Assembly: GCA_041397725.1 (NCBI GenBank)
Contig: JAWKVZ010000004.1
Location: 1-64,000, forward strand
Length of the DNA: 64,000 nt
Reading direction: 5' to 3'
Source of the DNA: JAGRKR01 sp041397725
Lineage (GTDB): Bacteria > Pseudomonadota > Alphaproteobacteria > Rhizobiales > Hyphomicrobiaceae
Positions 36,078 to 45,066 of this stretch are shown here, one piece after another. Under the pieces are notes generated by a model. It ran no database searches, was not told where the DNA came from, and saw only the letters and a program-made list of their open reading frames with translations. The translations under genes were made by a program, and so were the position numbers. The first letter of the stretch is position 1, and each line of letters begins with the position of its first letter.

Positions 36078-36168
36078 GCGTAATCTCCCTCCGCAGGCAG
36101 CAAACCCACCCCAGGTGCAACCTGCGGGTGGCCAATTGCTCAGATCGCAGAGGTCACCCGATCCAGCC

Positions 36169-36182
36169 TTGACATGGGTCAA
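36169..36182. promoter_or_regulatory. FNR/FixK-type box (TTGA-N6-TCAA)
   Basis: TTGACATGGGTCAA matches the half-site consensus of FNR, FixK and Anr regulators perfectly. It lies between ccoN (minus, ATG 92 bp away) and the hemerythrin gene (plus, ATG 111 bp away). Oxygen-controlled activation of ccoNOQP by such a site is established in Rhizobiales; control of the divergent gene is inferred. Confidence 0.8.
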
Positions 36183-36292
36183 GGCGCGACGACGTGTACA
36201 ACCATATTTCTGGATCAATCTCGCGGACTATGGCCTGCTGGACGAGAGGCAGGTGTCTCTGTCTAAAGGCAGGACGGACGAAGGAACTGCTG

Positions 36293-36928
36293 ATGGCCGA
36301 GAAAAAGCGACGCCAGGCCAACGGTTCGAGCATGAACGGTAATGGCCGCTCTGGCGGGTTTTGCGATCCGATCGGGCTGATCGAGGAAGAGCACACGGTC
36401 CAGCTCGAGTTCTGCGACGTCCTGGAATTTTTTGCCGACAGTCTTCCCGAAATTCCCGACAGGCGGCTGGCACACGCGATGGTGCCCATTCTGCGTGACG
36501 GCTGGCCCAAGCACATCCAGCTCGAGGAGGAGCTTCTCTTCCCAGCGCTTAGGCAACGCGCAACGTCCAACGATCCCATCCTGCCCGTGATGGAGCGGCT
36601 CGAGGAGGAGCACTCTCACGACTGCCATTTCGCCGACGAGGTGGCGGAGGAGTTCGAGCGCCTGGCTTTCGACGGCAACGTGCGGAACGCCGATATGTTC
36701 GGCTACATGCTGCGCGGGTTCTTCGAGGGGCAGCGGCGGCACATCAGCTGGGAAAACAACGTCCTCATCCCGATCGCGCGGGCCATCCTCAAGCCGGAGG
36801 ATCTCGTCAGCTTGCATGCCGGCATGAGCGAGCATGGTCGCGCCACCTGCGCCAAGCGATCCATCGAGCGCATTCTCCTGATCACTCACCCCGAGCGGAC
36901 CCGAACGCGCCGCAAGTTCCGCAACTAG
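36293..36928 (+). CDS. Hemerythrin HHE-domain protein
   Basis: This 211-residue soluble protein is built around a four-helix hemerythrin-like domain (about residues 22-170). Candidate di-iron ligands are in LIEEEHTVQLEF, WPKHIQLEEELLFPAL, LEEEHSHDCHFADEV and RRHISWENNVLIP. This set of His and Glu residues fits an HHE cation-binding domain, which may bind O2, NO or sense iron. ATG at 36293 follows AAGGAAC; the frame is open to 36194, but the domain starts after the chosen ATG. It is divergent from ccoN across a shared FNR/FixK box and upstream of hemN, so it belongs to a microaerobic set. Confidence 0.87.
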   Translation: MAEKKRRQANGSSMNGNGRSGGFCDPIGLIEEEHTVQLEFCDVLEFFADSLPEIPDRRLAHAMVPILRDGWPKHIQLEEELLFPALRQRATSNDPILPVMERLEEEHSHDCHFADEVAEEFERLAFDGNVRNADMFGYMLRGFFEGQRRHISWENNVLIPIARAILKPEDLVSLHAGMSEHGRATCAKRSIERILLITHPERTRTRRKFRN

Positions 36929-37001
36929 AGCGAACGCCTTCCTCCCTCGGCAGGACGGCGCCCGTCGCACAGATGCCCAGACGGGCCAACGGAGAACCGG
37001 C

Positions 37002-38339
37002 ATGACGCCAGATCTCATACGGAAGTATGCTGCGCCGGTGCCGCGCTACACCAGCTACCCGACAGCGCCCTACTTCAATGCCGAAGTCGGTCCCGAGCGC
37101 TACCGGCAATGGCTGCAGTCCGTCGCACCCGACAGTGCGCTCTCGCTCTACGTGCACGTGCCGTTCTGCCAGAAGCTGTGCTGGTACTGCGGCTGCAACA
37201 CCAAGGCGGTGCAGCGCTACACGCCGGTGGCGGAGTACCTGCGCTGCCTCACGGCCGAAATCTCGAATGTCGCCGGAGAGTTGCCGCGCCGTCACGTCGT
37301 GCGCCACGTGCATTGGGGCGGCGGCTCGCCGAGCCTGCTCGAACCGAACGACGCGGCCCGCCTCGCCGAGGCCGTGCGCGCCTATTTCACGCTTGCGAGC
37401 GACGTCGAATTCGCCGTCGAGATCGATCCGCGCGACATCTCGCTCGAGCGCGTGAGCGCATTGGCCAGATCGGGCGTAACCCGCGTCTCGTTCGGCGTGC
37501 AGGACTTCGACATCGCCGTGCAGCGCGCCATCAATCGCGAGCAATCCTTCGAGCTTACGCAGCGGGCCGTGGAGGCGTTTCGCGACAAGGGTGTGAGATC
37601 GGTCAATATCGACCTCGTCTATGGCCTGCCGCACCAGACGATGGACAGCCTCGAACGCACCCTCGATCTCGTGCTGGAGCTGGCGCCGGATCGTATCGCC
37701 GCCTTCGGCTATGCGCACCTCCCCGCGCGCCTGAAACATCAGCGCCTGATCGACGAAACGGTGCTTCCCGACGCGGCCGTGCGCACCAAGCTCGCCGCCC
37801 GGCTCGCCCGCCGCCTGACCGACGCAGGCTACGTGCAGATCGGACTCGACCACTTCGCCAGACCCGGCGACGCCCTCGCCGACGCCGCCGTGCGCCGGAA
37901 TTTCCAGGGCTACACCACGGATACCTGCGAGACCCTCGTCGGCTTGGGCGCTTCCGCTATCGGCAAGCTGCCGCAAGGCTTCGTCCAGAACGCCGTGGCG
38001 ACCGGCGAGTACAAGCGGGCCATTCGCGAAACCGGCTTCGCGACCGCCAAAGGCATCGAGCTGTCGATGGATGACCGCGTGCGCGGGTTCGTCATCGAGC
38101 AGCTCATGTGCAGCCTCGAGTACTCACGAACGGCCCTCGAGTCGGCTTTCGGGCCGGCGGCCGCCGAGGTCTCGACACAGGCCGAGGCCCTTCTGCACAA
38201 CGACGAGGATGCCCTGCTCGAGCCAACCTCGACCGGCTTTCGCGTCACCGAGCGCGGCCGGCCGTTCATCCGCACCATCGCGTCCCGCTTCGACGCCTAT
38301 CTCGGCAGAAGCGCGGCGCGCCACTCGACCGGCGTCTGA
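37002..38339 (+). CDS. hemN: Oxygen-independent coproporphyrinogen III oxidase
   Basis: This 445-residue radical SAM enzyme decarboxylates coproporphyrinogen III to protoporphyrinogen IX without O2. The cluster motif CQKLCWYC (Cys56, Cys60, Cys63) and an adjacent Cys65 fit HemN proper. VPRYTSYPTAPYF near the start and HWGGGSPSLL are also HemN-type. Length agrees with HemN (about 450) and not the shorter HemW. It lies 73 bp after the hemerythrin gene on the same strand and next to the cbb3 operon. This fits its role in supplying haem under low oxygen. No FNR box of its own was found. Confidence 0.95.
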   Translation: MTPDLIRKYAAPVPRYTSYPTAPYFNAEVGPERYRQWLQSVAPDSALSLYVHVPFCQKLCWYCGCNTKAVQRYTPVAEYLRCLTAEISNVAGELPRRHVVRHVHWGGGSPSLLEPNDAARLAEAVRAYFTLASDVEFAVEIDPRDISLERVSALARSGVTRVSFGVQDFDIAVQRAINREQSFELTQRAVEAFRDKGVRSVNIDLVYGLPHQTMDSLERTLDLVLELAPDRIAAFGYAHLPARLKHQRLIDETVLPDAAVRTKLAARLARRLTDAGYVQIGLDHFARPGDALADAAVRRNFQGYTTDTCETLVGLGASAIGKLPQGFVQNAVATGEYKRAIRETGFATAKGIELSMDDRVRGFVIEQLMCSLEYSRTALESAFGPAAAEVSTQAEALLHNDEDALLEPTSTGFRVTERGRPFIRTIASRFDAYLGRSAARHSTGV

Positions 38340-38492
38340 CCGGCGCGCCGGCTCCGGTCCGCCCGTCACCCGATCGACGAAGTCCCTTGCCAGCCTCGGC
38401 TTCGCCAGGTCAGATGCTGCCGTCCCTCGTGATGGGCGCGCCACGCGCCGCCATCGCGGGCCATCACAGCGCAGCCCAACCGGAGATCCACC

Positions 38493-39197
38493 ATGACGCT
38501 CGACGCCAGGACGGTCGACACGCTTTCCGCCGTCTCGACGGCCACGCTCACCACAATTCTGCTGAAGAAGGGACTGCGCAATGTCTGGATGCGCGGGCCG
38601 ATGCCGCTCGTCGAGGGGCTGCCGCGACTGGTCGGCCGGGCCTTCACGCTCCGGTTCGTGCCCGCCCGCGAGGATCTGGCGACGCCAGAGTCCTGGTCAT
38701 CGCCGAAGTCGACCCGGGCCGCCATCGAGGCGATGCCGGATGGCTGCATCACGGTCGTCGACGCCATGGGCATTACGGATGCCGGAATCTTCGGTGACAT
38801 CCTGTGCGCGCGCATGCACAAGCGGGGCGTCGCCGCTCTCGTGACCGATGGTGTCGTGCGTGACGGGGCCGGCGTGCTCGGAACCGGCCTGCCGGTCTGG
38901 TGCGCGGGCGTGGCTGCCCCCCCCTCCGTCGCGGCCCTCACCTTCGTCAATTGGCAGGAGCCGATCGGCTGCGGCGGCGTGGCCGTGTTCCCCGACGACG
39001 TGATCGTCGTCGATCAGGACGGGGCCGTGGTCATTCCGGCGGCGCTGCTCGACGACGTCGTGGCGCTCTCTCCCGAGCAAGAGCAGCTCGAGGCCTGGAT
39101 CATGGGAGAGGTCGAGAAGGGCGCGGCACTGCCCGGCCTCTATCCGCCGAACGCCGAGAACAAGGCGCGCTACGAGGCCTCGAAGAAGAAGTCCTGA
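38493..39197 (+). CDS. RraA-like protein (possible aldolase or decarboxylase)
   Basis: This 234-residue protein has the RraA/HMG-aldolase fold. The family segments are seen as CITVVDAMGITDAGIFGDIL, GVAALVTDGVVRDGAGV, and GVAVFPDDVIVVDQDGAVVI. In this family Gly-Asp and the later Arg-Asp bind a divalent metal and oxyacids. Members include the RNase E inhibitor RraA and 4-hydroxy-4-methyl-2-oxoglutarate aldolases. The C-terminal extension (EKGAALPGLYPPNAENKARY) is typical of the enzyme-like members, so a catabolic role is more likely than RNase control. ATG follows GGAG. It is apparently monocistronic and ends at a bidirectional hairpin. Confidence 0.8.
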   Translation: MTLDARTVDTLSAVSTATLTTILLKKGLRNVWMRGPMPLVEGLPRLVGRAFTLRFVPAREDLATPESWSSPKSTRAAIEAMPDGCITVVDAMGITDAGIFGDILCARMHKRGVAALVTDGVVRDGAGVLGTGLPVWCAGVAAPPSVAALTFVNWQEPIGCGGVAVFPDDVIVVDQDGAVVIPAALLDDVVALSPEQEQLEAWIMGEVEKGAALPGLYPPNAENKARYEASKKKS

Positions 39198-39230
39198 GCC
39201 AGAACCGAGCATCCGGCATCAGTCATGCCG

Positions 39231-39267
39231 AGCCGGTCCGGTCGCGCCATGCGGACCGGGCCGGTTT
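39231..39267. terminator. Bidirectional hairpin between convergent genes
   Basis: CCGGTCCG (39233-39240) pairs with CGGACCGG (39252-39259) around an 11-base loop, followed by GCCGGTTT. It sits between the convergent RraA-like and EamA genes. The T-run is short, so strength is uncertain. Confidence 0.55.
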
Positions 39268-39272
39268 GGCGC

Positions 39273-40190
39273 TCAGCCACTCTTCTTCACCTGGCTCTCG
39301 CGGTAGGCGATATAGAAGCCGCTCGTGAAGACGATGACGGCGCCGATCCAGGTCATGGTGTCGAGGCTTTCAGCGAAGAACACATAGCCGAGGATCGCCA
39401 CCCAGATCAGCTTGAGGAAATCCAGCGGCATGAGCGCCGTCGCCTCCGCCAGGCGAAGCGCCTCGGCGACCGCAAGCTGGCCGAAGGTGCCGCTCACGCC
39501 GATCACCATGAGCCAGATCCAACCGTCGAGCGAGGGCGACTGCCAGACGAGGATCGCCGGGACAAGCGCCAGCGCGCTGAGCAACAGGTTGGCGTATCCC
39601 GTGATCGTCATGCTGGATTCGGTCCGCCCCATCACCTTGATGAGGATCAGCGTCACACCCCAGAGCGAGGCGGAAAAGAGCGTCAGGAGCGAGCCGGTGT
39701 CGATCTCAAGCAGCCCCGGCCGCAGAATGACGAGCGTGCCCAGGAACCCGCAGCCGATCGCCGTCCAGCGCCTGAGCCGAAATCGCTCGCCGAGGAAGTA
39801 GACGCTGAGCACCGCCGTGAAGAGCGGCGCTGTGAAGCCGAGCGCCGTCACGCGCGCCACCGGCGTCATCGAAAGCGCCGTGAAGTAGGCGAACATCGAC
39901 GTCACGTTGAGCACCGCGCGCAGGGCGTGCAGATGGAACTTCTTGGTGCGCAGGAAGCCGAAGCCGTTCCAGAAGACGACCGGCAGGAAAACGATCAAAC
40001 CGAAGAAATTGCGGAAGAACGCCACCTCGATCGGCGGCAGCTCCTTCGTGACATGGCGGATCGCGGCGTTCATGCCGGCGAAGGCAAACGTCGAGAAGAT
40101 CATCAGCAGGATGGCTTGGGCCGTCGGCGACAGAAGTTGCCAGCGCTTCGTGGCACTGGTCGGGTCCGACGGAGGCGTGGCATCGTTCAT
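39273..40190 (-). CDS. EamA/DMT-family transporter
   Basis: This 305-residue inner-membrane protein has ten predicted helices in two EamA repeats (first repeat from AILLMIFSTFAFAGMNAAIR, second from GSLLTLFSASLWGVTLILIK). VAFFRNFFGLIVFLPV and the RxxLNVTSMFAYFTAL segment are common in the DMT family. It probably exports a small metabolite; the substrate is not predictable. It overlaps the upstream methyltransferase gene by 4 bp (ATGA), suggesting co-expression, though the functional link is unclear. Its paralogue at 20452-21366 is only distantly similar. Confidence 0.88.
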   Translation of the reverse strand: MNDATPPSDPTSATKRWQLLSPTAQAILLMIFSTFAFAGMNAAIRHVTKELPPIEVAFFRNFFGLIVFLPVVFWNGFGFLRTKKFHLHALRAVLNVTSMFAYFTALSMTPVARVTALGFTAPLFTAVLSVYFLGERFRLRRWTAIGCGFLGTLVILRPGLLEIDTGSLLTLFSASLWGVTLILIKVMGRTESSMTITGYANLLLSALALVPAILVWQSPSLDGWIWLMVIGVSGTFGQLAVAEALRLAEATALMPLDFLKLIWVAILGYVFFAESLDTMTWIGAVIVFTSGFYIAYRESQVKKSG

Positions 40191-40993
40191 CGGGGCGTCA
40201 CAGTGCCCGGCGCCTCATCGCGATGCAAGACTTCTCCGCTCCCGTCTCCGACAAGTCCGCAACGGATCGTCTCGATGCGCGAGCGACCGAGCCGCTCCGG
40301 GCTCAACTGCGGCACTAGAACGGCACGCGCGCCTTTGCCGACAGGCGCCATCATCTCCTTGCGCGCCTCGACCAGAATGAGACCGGAGAAGGCCGGCCAG
40401 AGCCGGCGTCCCGCGCGCTCCCAGGCGGGCGCCGGGCCGAGCATGAGGGCGAGTTGCATGGGCGGCACGTGCAGCGAGGTAGAGGTGGCGACGACCGTGA
40501 AGAGCGCCTCGTCGAGCAGGCGAAGGAGCTGAGCCCGGCTGTAGGGCCGGCCATGGCCGAAGGGCGTCGAGTCCAGCCGCGCCCAGATGCTGCGGCGATT
40601 GGGGACGATGAAAAGAATGCGCCCCTCCGGCGCCAGGACGCGCCAGATCTCGCGCAATGTGGGACGGACGCGCTCGGAAAACTCCAGGCTGTGCACGACC
40701 AGCAGCCGGTCGACCGAGCCATCGGGCAGTGGCAGCGCATCCTCGTCGACGAGTACCGAACTCAGCGGTCCCTCGCGCGGCCAGCAGATGCCGCCGATGT
40801 GCCCGGGCATCAGGGCGCCGAGGCGCGCCGCCTCGTTGCGGAACGCGCCGAGATAGGGCGTGGCGTAGCCGAGCCCGAACGTGTTGAGCCCGGCAACGGA
40901 GCCCCAATGCTCACGGATACGCCGGGAGACGAGACGCCGGACGAGAGCGCCGAGCGGCCGGGCGTAGAAATCGCGGAGTTCGACGACATCCAT
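40187..40993 (-). CDS. Class I SAM-dependent methyltransferase
   Basis: This 268-residue protein has a methyltransferase core of the UbiE/type 11 kind. FGLGYATPYLGAFR is the SAM-binding loop region. EDALPLPDGSVDRLLVVHSLEF is the usual motif II area, and REIWRVLAPEGRILFIVPNR the following motif. The C-terminal part is proline- and arginine-rich. Residues of the first motif are less glycine-rich than usual, so activity is likely but not certain. The ATG at 40993 (MDVVELRDFY) is chosen for domain start; the frame extends to 41125. The ribosome binding site is weak. It is translationally coupled to the EamA gene and divergent from gloB. Confidence 0.78.
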   Translation of the reverse strand: MDVVELRDFYARPLGALVRRLVSRRIREHWGSVAGLNTFGLGYATPYLGAFRNEAARLGALMPGHIGGICWPREGPLSSVLVDEDALPLPDGSVDRLLVVHSLEFSERVRPTLREIWRVLAPEGRILFIVPNRRSIWARLDSTPFGHGRPYSRAQLLRLLDEALFTVVATSTSLHVPPMQLALMLGPAPAWERAGRRLWPAFSGLILVEARKEMMAPVGKGARAVLVPQLSPERLGRSRIETIRCGLVGDGSGEVLHRDEAPGTVTPR

Positions 40994-41151
40994 CCGAAAG
41001 CCGATCGGTCTGTGACGGCGCCTGCTGATCCCGAGGCGATCCCGCGCCGGTCCAACGGAGAGCCTGTGCCGGTTGATTTCGAGCCTACGAATGCTAGTTT
41101 GCCGCAAGTCACGAAGGGCTGACAACCCGGCACGCGAGAGGAGACCCCGGC

Positions 41152-41922
41152 ATGGCCGATCTCGAAATCCACCAGTTCCCCTGTCTCAGCGACAACTACG
41201 GCGTGCTCATTCACGATGCAGCGGCAGGCGTCACGGCCTCCATCGACACGCCGGATGCAGCCGCCGTGCGCGCCGCCCTGAAGGCCACGGGCTGGCGGCT
41301 CACCCACATTCTCAACACGCACCACCATGGCGACCACACCGGCGGCAACCTCGAAATCAAGTCGGAGACCGGCTGCCGGATCGTCGGGCCGCGAGGCGAG
41401 AAGGACAAAATTCCGGGCATCGACGACGCGGTCGGCGACGGCGACAGCTTCAAGTTCGGCTCGTTCACGGTGAACGTGCTGGAGACGCCGGGACATACGC
41501 GCGGCCACATCAGCTACCATTTCCCCGAGGCGAACGTCGCCTTCGTCGGCGATACGCTGTTTGCGCTCGGCTGCGGCCGGCTTTTCGAGGCAGGCGCCGA
41601 CGTCATGTGGCGCTCCCTGCAGAAGATCATGGCTCTGCCGCCCGAGACGAAGCTCTACTGCGGGCACGAGTACACGCTCTCCAACGCCAAATTCGCTCTG
41701 ACCATCGAGCCGGAGAACGATGCCCTGCAACGGCGCGCCGCCGAGATCGAGGCGACCCGTGCCAGAGGCCAGCCGACGCTGCCCACCACCCTCGAGACGG
41801 AGCTGGCGACCAACCCCTTCCTGCGGCCTTCGAGTCCAGCCATCCGCAAGCGCCTCGGCATGCCCGACAAGCCGGATTGGCAGGTGTTCGGCGAGATCCG
41901 CAGCCGCAAGGACAATGCCTGA
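41152..41922 (+). CDS. gloB: Hydroxyacylglutathione hydrolase (glyoxalase II)
   Basis: This 256-residue metallo-beta-lactamase-fold enzyme hydrolyses S-lactoylglutathione to D-lactate and glutathione, the second step of methylglyoxal detoxification. The metal site THHHGDHTGG is at about residues 56-65, followed by TPGHTRGH, FVGDTLFALGCGRLFEG-type (here GCGRLFEAG) and YCGHEYT. Length and the C-terminal ATNPFLR are those of GloB. It is divergent from the methyltransferase gene; the 158-bp gap should contain both promoters. Confidence 0.95.
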   Translation: MADLEIHQFPCLSDNYGVLIHDAAAGVTASIDTPDAAAVRAALKATGWRLTHILNTHHHGDHTGGNLEIKSETGCRIVGPRGEKDKIPGIDDAVGDGDSFKFGSFTVNVLETPGHTRGHISYHFPEANVAFVGDTLFALGCGRLFEAGADVMWRSLQKIMALPPETKLYCGHEYTLSNAKFALTIEPENDALQRRAAEIEATRARGQPTLPTTLETELATNPFLRPSSPAIRKRLGMPDKPDWQVFGEIRSRKDNA

Positions 41923-41929
41923 AACGGCT

Positions 41930-41955
41930 CGGCGGCGAGACGCCTCTCGCCGCCG
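41930..41955. terminator. Hairpin between gloB and the convergent carboxyltransferase gene
   Basis: A perfect 10-bp stem, CGGCGGCGAG (41930-41939) with CTCGCCGCCG (41946-41955) and loop ACGCCT, begins 8 bp after the gloB stop. Only two T residues follow. It probably ends transcription from both sides or protects mRNA ends. Confidence 0.55.
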
Positions 41956-42007
41956 TTGCCTCGCGTTGCCGACGCCTTGAGCTGGTGCGGCCGCCGGCCG
42001 GCCCGGC

Positions 42008-43609
42008 TCAGGGCCGCACGCCGAGCTTCGCCTTGGGGCCGACCGTCGTGCGCATCCGCGGTTCCGCCGCCTCCAGAAATCGGCAGAGATAGCTGCGCGT
42101 CTCGCGCGGGTCGATGATCTCTTCGACACCGAACGCCTCTGCCGTGCGGAACGGCGAGGCGAGAGCCCGCAGCTCTGCCTCGAGCTCGGCCTCGCGCGCC
42201 TTCGGATCGGCGGCTGCCGCAATCTCGCGCCGGAACGCGGCCTTGACGCCGCCTTCCACGGGGAGCGAGCCGACCTCGGCTGAAGGCCACGCGATCTTGA
42301 ACTCCAGCCCGCCCTTCTCGGTCATGCCCATGCCGGCCATGCCGTAGCACTTGCGGATGACCACGGTGAACACCGGCACCGTCACCTGCGCGGCGACGTA
42401 GACGGCGCGCATACCCTCGCGCAGCGTGCCGGCCGCCTCGGCATCGCGGCCGATCATGAAGCCGGGCACGTCGACCAGATAGACGATCGGGATGTGGAAG
42501 CAGTCGCACAGCTCCATGAAATGCGTCTGCTTGCGCGCGGCGCGGAAATCCATCGCACCGCCGTAGACCATCGGGTTGTTGGCGACGATGCCGACGACAC
42601 GACCGCCCATCCGCGCGAACGCGGTAATCAGCGCCTTGCCGAAGGTCGGCTGGATCTCGAACATCGAGCCCCTGTCGACGATGTGCTCGATGAGCTTGCG
42701 CATGTTGTAGGGGCGGCGGCGCTCGCGCGGCACGATCGACAGCAGCGCCTCGTCGGCGCGGTCCTCGGGATCGTCCGAGGCGATGCGCGGCGGCAGCTCC
42801 CAGACGTTGCTCGGCATGTAGGAGAGGAAGCGCCGAATCATGGCGAAGCAGTCCTCCTCGCTCTCCGCCATGTTGTCGATGGTGCCCGCGGCATCGACGG
42901 CGATCGGTGAGCCGCCGAGATCCTCCTTGGTGAGTTTCTGGCCGAGCGAGCGCTCGACGACGGGCGGCCCGGCAGCGAAAATCTGGGCGGTGTCCTTCAC
43001 CATGACGGACCAGTGCGAGAGGATGGCGCGCCCGGCCGGCCCGCCGGCCGCCGTGCCCATCACCGCGCACACGACCGGCACCTTGCCCATCAGCTCGACC
43101 GAGCGCTCGAAGCCGTCGACACCAGGGAACACCGAATGCCCGCGCCGCTTGATCGACGCGACGCTGCCCCCGGAGCCGTCGATCAGATTGACCAGCGGGA
43201 TGCGATACGTGTTGGCGAGGTCCTCGATGAAGCCGCCCTGGCCGCCCTTGCGCCGGTCGCCAGACCAGCTCACGCCGCCGCGGATGGTGAAATCCTCGCC
43301 GCCGACTGCCACAGGCCGACCGTCGATCTTGGCGATGCCCATCACGTATGGCGCCGGCATGACGCTGACGAGCTTGCCATCGGGACCATAGGTACCCTGG
43401 CCGGTCATCGAGCCGACCTCACGGAAGCTGCTGGAATCGGTCAGCCGCGTGATGCGCTCGCGGATGGTGAGACGCCCCTGATCGTGGTGCTTCTTGACCG
43501 CGTCCGGGCCGCCGTGCCTGCCGGCCAGCTCGCGGCGGGTCGCGACCTCATCAGCCTCGGGCGCCCATACGCCCTCGGTCACCTTCTCACCCTTGCTCGC
43601 TTCGCTCAC
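42008..43609 (-). CDS. Acyl-CoA carboxylase carboxyltransferase subunit (first paralogue)
   Basis: This 533-residue protein has both N- and C-terminal carboxyltransferase (crotonase-fold) domains, as in propionyl-, methylcrotonyl- and geranyl-CoA carboxylase beta chains. RLTIRERITRLTDSSSFREV is the usual start. GEDFTIRGGVSWSGDRRKGG, GTAAGGPAGRAILSHWSVMV and VDVPGFMIGRDAEAAGTLRE form the acyl-CoA and biotin sites. It moves the carboxyl group from carboxybiotin to an acyl-CoA. GTG at 43609 follows GGGGAGG. It is separated from biotin carboxylase by 73 bp. A second, clearly divergent paralogue lies at 45067-46620, so the two may form a heteromer or act on different substrates. Confidence 0.9.
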   Translation of the reverse strand: MSEASKGEKVTEGVWAPEADEVATRRELAGRHGGPDAVKKHHDQGRLTIRERITRLTDSSSFREVGSMTGQGTYGPDGKLVSVMPAPYVMGIAKIDGRPVAVGGEDFTIRGGVSWSGDRRKGGQGGFIEDLANTYRIPLVNLIDGSGGSVASIKRRGHSVFPGVDGFERSVELMGKVPVVCAVMGTAAGGPAGRAILSHWSVMVKDTAQIFAAGPPVVERSLGQKLTKEDLGGSPIAVDAAGTIDNMAESEEDCFAMIRRFLSYMPSNVWELPPRIASDDPEDRADEALLSIVPRERRRPYNMRKLIEHIVDRGSMFEIQPTFGKALITAFARMGGRVVGIVANNPMVYGGAMDFRAARKQTHFMELCDCFHIPIVYLVDVPGFMIGRDAEAAGTLREGMRAVYVAAQVTVPVFTVVIRKCYGMAGMGMTEKGGLEFKIAWPSAEVGSLPVEGGVKAAFRREIAAAADPKAREAELEAELRALASPFRTAEAFGVEEIIDPRETRSYLCRFLEAAEPRMRTTVGPKAKLGVRP

Positions 43610-43682
43610 GTCTCGCCTCCCCTGGCCGGTCTTGTCGTCCCCGGCGCCGCACGGCGGCACCCGGGCACTTTCCACTCGGTTG

Positions 43683-45029
43683 CTACTTGTTTCTGGCGAT
43701 CACCTCGCCGAGCAGGCCCGTGTGCACCTCGCCCTTGGCGAACTCCTCGGAGGCCAGCATCGCGTCCAGCGCGGGAATGTTGGTCTTGATCCCCTCGACG
43801 ACGAAATCGCCGAGAGCCTCGCGCAGCTTGCTGATGGCGTCGCGGCGATCCTTGCCGTGGGCGATGACCTTGGCGACCATCGGATCATAGTGCGGCGTCA
43901 CGTCCTGGCCCTCGCGGTAGCCGGTCTCGACGCGCACGCCGGTCTCGGGCGGGCGGTAGGTCTTGAGCTTGCCCGGCGAGGGGAAGAAGCGCTTGGGGTC
44001 CTCGGCATAGACGCGCGCCTGGATGGCGTGGCCCGTGATTTTCGGGGTCTTCGGCAAGACCTCGGCGAGCTTCTGGCCGGCCGCCGAGCGCACCTGGGCC
44101 TGGACCAGATCCACGCCCGTCACCTCCTCGGTCACGCCATGCTCGACCTGAAGGCGGGTGTTCATCTCCAGGAAGGAGAACTCGCCGTCGGCGTCCATCA
44201 GCATCTCGATCGTGCCGATGTTGTCGTAGCCGATGTTCGACATGGTCTCCGCGACACGGGCGGCCAGGGGCTCGACCAGCTCGCGCGGGATGAGCGGGCC
44301 GGGCGCTTCCTCGATGACCTTCTGGTGCCGGCGCTGGATCGAGCAATCGCGCTCGAAGAGGTGCGTGACCTTGCCGTCCCGGTCGCCGAGCACCTGGATC
44401 TCGACGTGACGCGGACGCTCGATGAGCCGCTCGAGATAGACCTCCGCGTTGGCGAAGCCGCGCTCGGCCATCGAGGCCGCGCGCTCGACCGCGCTCAGCA
44501 GTTCTTCCTCGTTGCGCGCCGCGAGCATGCCGATGCCGCCGCCACCCGCTGCCGGCTTCACCAGGATGGGAAATCCGATGCGCCGTGCGGCCTCGAGCAC
44601 CGCGCCCGTCTCGCGCGAGACGACGCCCGAGCCGCGCCCGACGGGAAGCCCGTGCTGGGCGGCGAGATCGCGCGCCCTGGTCTTGTGGCCCATGGCCTCG
44701 ATCCACTTGGGCGACGGTCCGATGAAGACGTGGCCGCGATCGATTACGTTGGCGGCAAAGCCATGGTTCTCGGAGAGGAAACCGTAACCGGGATGCACCG
44801 CGTCGCAACCCGTCTCCTTCATGACGGCGAGGATGGCATCCTGATTGAGATAGCTCTCCTTCGCCGCAGCCTCGCCGAGGCGATAGGCCTGGCCGGCCAT
44901 GTCGAGCCACGGGCCATCGCGATCGGCGTCGGAGTAGACTGCCACGGAGTGGACGCCGAGCTCCTCCAGCGCGCGAATGACTCTCACCGCCACCGCTCCG
45001 CGGTTCGCCACCAGAACCTTGTTGAACAT
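43683..45029 (-). CDS. Biotin carboxylase subunit without carrier domain
   Basis: This 448-residue ATP-grasp enzyme carboxylates biotin on a carrier protein using ATP and bicarbonate. NKVLVANRGAVAVRVIRALE opens the N-terminal domain. LVKPAAGGGGIGM is the ATP-grasp glycine loop, and HLFERDCSIQRRHQKVIEEA and FLEMNTRLQVEHGVTEEVTG complete the active site. The protein ends right after the biotin carboxylase C domain, with no linker and no MKM biotinylation motif. This is like AccC and unlike fused AccA1/PccA/MccA alpha chains. No biotin carrier gene was found in the window. It lies between two carboxyltransferase genes. Confidence 0.93.
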   Translation of the reverse strand: MFNKVLVANRGAVAVRVIRALEELGVHSVAVYSDADRDGPWLDMAGQAYRLGEAAAKESYLNQDAILAVMKETGCDAVHPGYGFLSENHGFAANVIDRGHVFIGPSPKWIEAMGHKTRARDLAAQHGLPVGRGSGVVSRETGAVLEAARRIGFPILVKPAAGGGGIGMLAARNEEELLSAVERAASMAERGFANAEVYLERLIERPRHVEIQVLGDRDGKVTHLFERDCSIQRRHQKVIEEAPGPLIPRELVEPLAARVAETMSNIGYDNIGTIEMLMDADGEFSFLEMNTRLQVEHGVTEEVTGVDLVQAQVRSAAGQKLAEVLPKTPKITGHAIQARVYAEDPKRFFPSPGKLKTYRPPETGVRVETGYREGQDVTPHYDPMVAKVIAHGKDRRDAISKLREALGDFVVEGIKTNIPALDAMLASEEFAKGEVHTGLLGEVIARNK

Positions 45030-45066
45030 CTTGTCTCTCGTCCTTCTTATTCAGGCCCGTCGGGCG

